NCBI GenBank assembly: GCA_030040395.1
Contig: JASHTU010000092.1
Span: 1-6,940, forward strand
Origin: Acidobacteriaceae bacterium
GTDB taxonomy: Bacteria > Acidobacteriota > Terriglobia > Terriglobales > Acidobacteriaceae
Length of the DNA: 6,940 nt
Direction of reading: 5' to 3'
Shown: piece after piece, positions 5,694 through 6,940 of the stretch
How positions within the stretch are numbered: position 1 is the stretch's first letter
Layout of the letters: each line of letters starts with the position of its first letter
Position numbers and translations under genes: made by a program
The notes under the pieces: generated by a model
Told to the model about the DNA's origin: nothing
The model's input: only the letters and a program-made list of their open reading frames with translations
Databases searched by the model: none

Positions 5694-6560
5694 ATGGCGG
5701 GAATCGCGAAAAAGACGCGAACCACGCTGGAGATGATCAAGTGGGAGCACTCGATCTTCGCGCTGCCGTTTGCGCTGACCGCGGTGCTGCTGGCTGCAAA
5801 CGGATTGCCGGCATGGCGGGTGCTGGGCTGGATCCTGGTGGCGATGGTGGCGGCGCGATCGTCGGCGATGGCGTTTAACCGTTGGGCGGACGCGGAACTG
5901 GACGCGGCGAATCCGCGCACGCGGGGGCGGGCGATTCCCGCGGGACTGCTAACGCGGCAGTTTGTGCTGGGTTTTACGCTGGCAGCTGCGGCGGTGTTTG
6001 TACTGGCGGCGGCGGAGCTGAACCGGCTCACGCTGGAGCTGGCGCCGGTGGTGCTCGTGGTGCTGCTCGGATATAGCTATTTGAAGCGGGTGACGCGCTG
6101 GTCGCACCTGGGATTGGGGCTGGCGCTGGGTTTGGCGCCGGCAGCGGCGTGGATTGCGGTGCGCGGCAACCTAGACGCGCGGATTCTGGTGCTGACGGCG
6201 GCCGTGACGCTGTGGGTGGCAGGGTTCGATGTGCTCTACGCCTGCCAGGATTACGAGCACGACCGTGGAACGGGGCTGCACAGCCTGCCGCAGGCGCATG
6301 GAGTGACGGCGGCCTTTTGGGCGGCGCGGGGGATGCACGTGGCGATGCTGGGGCTACTGGTGTGGTTTGGCCGGCTGTTCGATTTTGCCGTGGCGGGCTG
6401 GTTGGGCGTGGCGGCGGTGGGGCTGCTGCTGGCCTATGAACATTCGCTGGTGTCGCCCAAGGACCTGCGGCGGCTGAATGCCGCGTTTTTCACCATGAAC
6501 GGCGTGATTGCCTTGGTGTTTTTCGGGTTTGTAGCGGCGGATGTGTGGGTGAAGAGGTAG
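5694..6560 (+). CDS. ubiA: UbiA-family polyprenyltransferase (probably MqnP/futalosine subgroup)
   Basis: This 288-residue integral membrane enzyme attaches a polyprenyl chain to an aromatic acceptor in quinone synthesis. The first Asp-rich motif is N62-R-W-A-D66-A-E-L-D70, followed by N-P-R-T-R-G-R-A-I-P-A-G. The second is Y-A-C-Q-D186-Y-E-H-D190-R-G-T-G-L-H-S-L-P. Both bind Mg-diphosphate. The D-R-x-x-G-L-H-S-x-P version is typical of the subgroup called ubiA_other, which includes MqnP of the futalosine menaquinone route, rather than of E. coli UbiA; true substrate unproven. About eight hydrophobic helices are visible. ATG 5694 gives the usual N-terminus (T-L-E-M-I-K-W-E-H-S-I-F-A-L-P-F) and a fair GGGAG seven bases upstream. 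ATG 5646, with a stronger AAGGAG, would add 16 unconserved residues; ATG 5571 would add 41. A repeat tract begins at the last base of the stop codon. Confidence 0.93.
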   Translation: MAGIAKKTRTTLEMIKWEHSIFALPFALTAVLLAANGLPAWRVLGWILVAMVAARSSAMAFNRWADAELDAANPRTRGRAIPAGLLTRQFVLGFTLAAAAVFVLAAAELNRLTLELAPVVLVVLLGYSYLKRVTRWSHLGLGLALGLAPAAAWIAVRGNLDARILVLTAAVTLWVAGFDVLYACQDYEHDRGTGLHSLPQAHGVTAAFWAARGMHVAMLGLLVWFGRLFDFAVAGWLGVAAVGLLLAYEHSLVSPKDLRRLNAAFFTMNGVIALVFFGFVAADVWVKR

Positions 6561-6615
6561 GGAATAGGGGAACGAGGGAACAAGCGCCCAAGGGCCCAAG
6601 GGAACGAGGAAACGC
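6560..6615. repeat. Degenerate 8-bp tandem repeat tract
   Basis: Seven octamers run directly from the prenyltransferase stop codon: gggaatag, gggaacga, gggaacaa, gcgcccaa, gggcccaa, gggaacga, ggaaacgc. The unit gggaacga occurs twice here and once in the tract at 4706-4713, so the two tracts are related in sequence as well as in period. Confidence 0.75.
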
Positions 6616-6643
6616 GAAGACTTGTACGGGTGCTTCTGAATTG

Positions 6644-6687
6644 CGCACGGCTTCACCCCGTCAGTGGAGGCGGGACTGTGCGTTTGT
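6644..6687 (+). terminator. Weak terminator-like hairpin after the prenyltransferase gene
   Basis: CGCAC (6644-6648) can pair with GTGCG (6678-6682), and CCCG (6657-6660) with CGGG (6671-6674), leaving an asymmetric internal loop. The stem is followed by TTTGTT. The stem is broken and the T run short, so this is a marginal candidate. Confidence 0.22.
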
Positions 6688-6715
6688 TAGCGGGGAGTCC
6701 ATAAACGGCCCTTGC

Positions 6716-6721
6716 TATCAT
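6716..6721 (+). promoter_or_regulatory. Candidate -10 box for a leaderless secreted-protein mRNA
   Basis: TATCAT matches TATAAT at five of six positions and lies 7 nt before the ATG at 6729, which has no ribosome-binding site nearby. This is the same arrangement as in front of plsY. No good -35 is seen at 16-18 nt. Confidence 0.35.
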
Positions 6722-6728
6722 TCCACAC

Positions 6729-6940
6729 ATGAAATCAGGGTTTCTGCTTCTTGCTGTTCTCGCATTTTGGATAGGGTCCCTTGCGGATCGGGCAGCAATT
6801 TCGCAGACAAGGCGGCCAGACGCGGATGCTCAAATCGCCGCTGTACCTGTCCCGTTCGTCGGATGTGCGTCCGACGGACAAGTGGGACCGCTCAAAGCGC
6901 CAGTTGGGCGGGGCAGATCGTTAGCGATTCCCGGTGGAGT
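6729..6940 (+). CDS. Secreted protein of unknown function, N-terminal part (truncated by window edge)
   Basis: An uninterrupted frame runs from ATG 6729 to the right edge (70 full codons). It opens with a clear signal peptide: M-K-S-G followed by the hydrophobic run F-L-L-L-A-V-L-A-F-W-I-G (5-16), with a likely cleavage after S-L-A (17-19). The mature part contains V-P-F-V-G-C-A-S-D-G-Q-V-G-P-L (about 41-55), which looks like a conserved motif rather than random sequence, but I cannot name the family with confidence. The C-terminus lies outside the window. The gene start is lower in GC (28 of 60 bases in 6721-6780) than the prenyltransferase upstream. It is on the same strand as that gene but 168 nt away, with a repeat tract and a candidate -10 between, so it is probably transcribed separately. 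Confidence 0.65.
   Translation, partial: MKSGFLLLAVLAFWIGSLADRAAISQTRRPDADAQIAAVPVPFVGCASDGQVGPLKAPVGRGRSLAIPGG

Noticed and set aside
1..6940. CRISPR arrays, tRNA or rRNA genes, complete insertion sequences
   Set aside because: No regularly spaced 25-40 bp repeats, no tRNA cloverleaf and no transposase-like frame could be seen on either strand.

Overview
The window looks like a piece of a GC-rich bacterial chromosome, probably from an Acidobacteriota-type organism. That placement is inference: it rests on overall protein flavour, a futalosine-type UbiA-like prenyltransferase, an APC permease of a type I associate with such genomes, and degenerate purine-rich short tandem repeats beside genes. 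No rRNA, tRNA, CRISPR array or complete insertion sequence is visible. GC content is uneven. By hand count, bases 1-120 hold 59 G/C of 120 and 6721-6780 hold 28 of 60, against 45 of 60 inside gpsA (3241-3300).

Layout, left to right. Positions 1-803 (minus strand) hold a tightly packed set read right to left: mntA (minimal nucleotidyltransferase antitoxin), hepT (HEPN toxin; 4-nt overlap with mntA), and the start of a DUF2971-like gene running off the left edge. Positions 849-1388 (minus) encode a secreted DUF2147 protein, and 1444-2880 (minus) a 12-TM APC amino-acid permease. Positions 2971-4667 (minus) are the phospholipid operon plsY-gpsA (4-nt ATGA overlap): GpsA makes glycerol-3-phosphate and PlsY acylates it. 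Positions 4788-5231 (minus) encode a stand-alone cyclic-nucleotide-binding-fold protein without a DNA-binding domain, with a near-perfect CRP-type operator upstream. Positions 5232-5693 are mainly non-coding. Positions 5694-6560 (plus) encode a UbiA-family prenyltransferase, probably of the menaquinone/futalosine (MqnP) subgroup. From 6729 to the right edge (plus) runs the N-terminal part of a secreted protein of unknown function.

Most of the window is housekeeping: membrane lipid synthesis, quinone prenylation and amino-acid transport. Three things deserve attention. First, the lower-GC mntA-hepT-DUF2971 cassette at the left edge is a possible three-gene defence or toxin-antitoxin locus. Second, degenerate 7-8 bp tandem repeats occur at three sites; one lies in frame inside gpsA and another appears to supply part of the plsY promoter. 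Third, a CRP-like palindrome precedes a CRP-fold gene that seems to lack the usual cAMP contacts.
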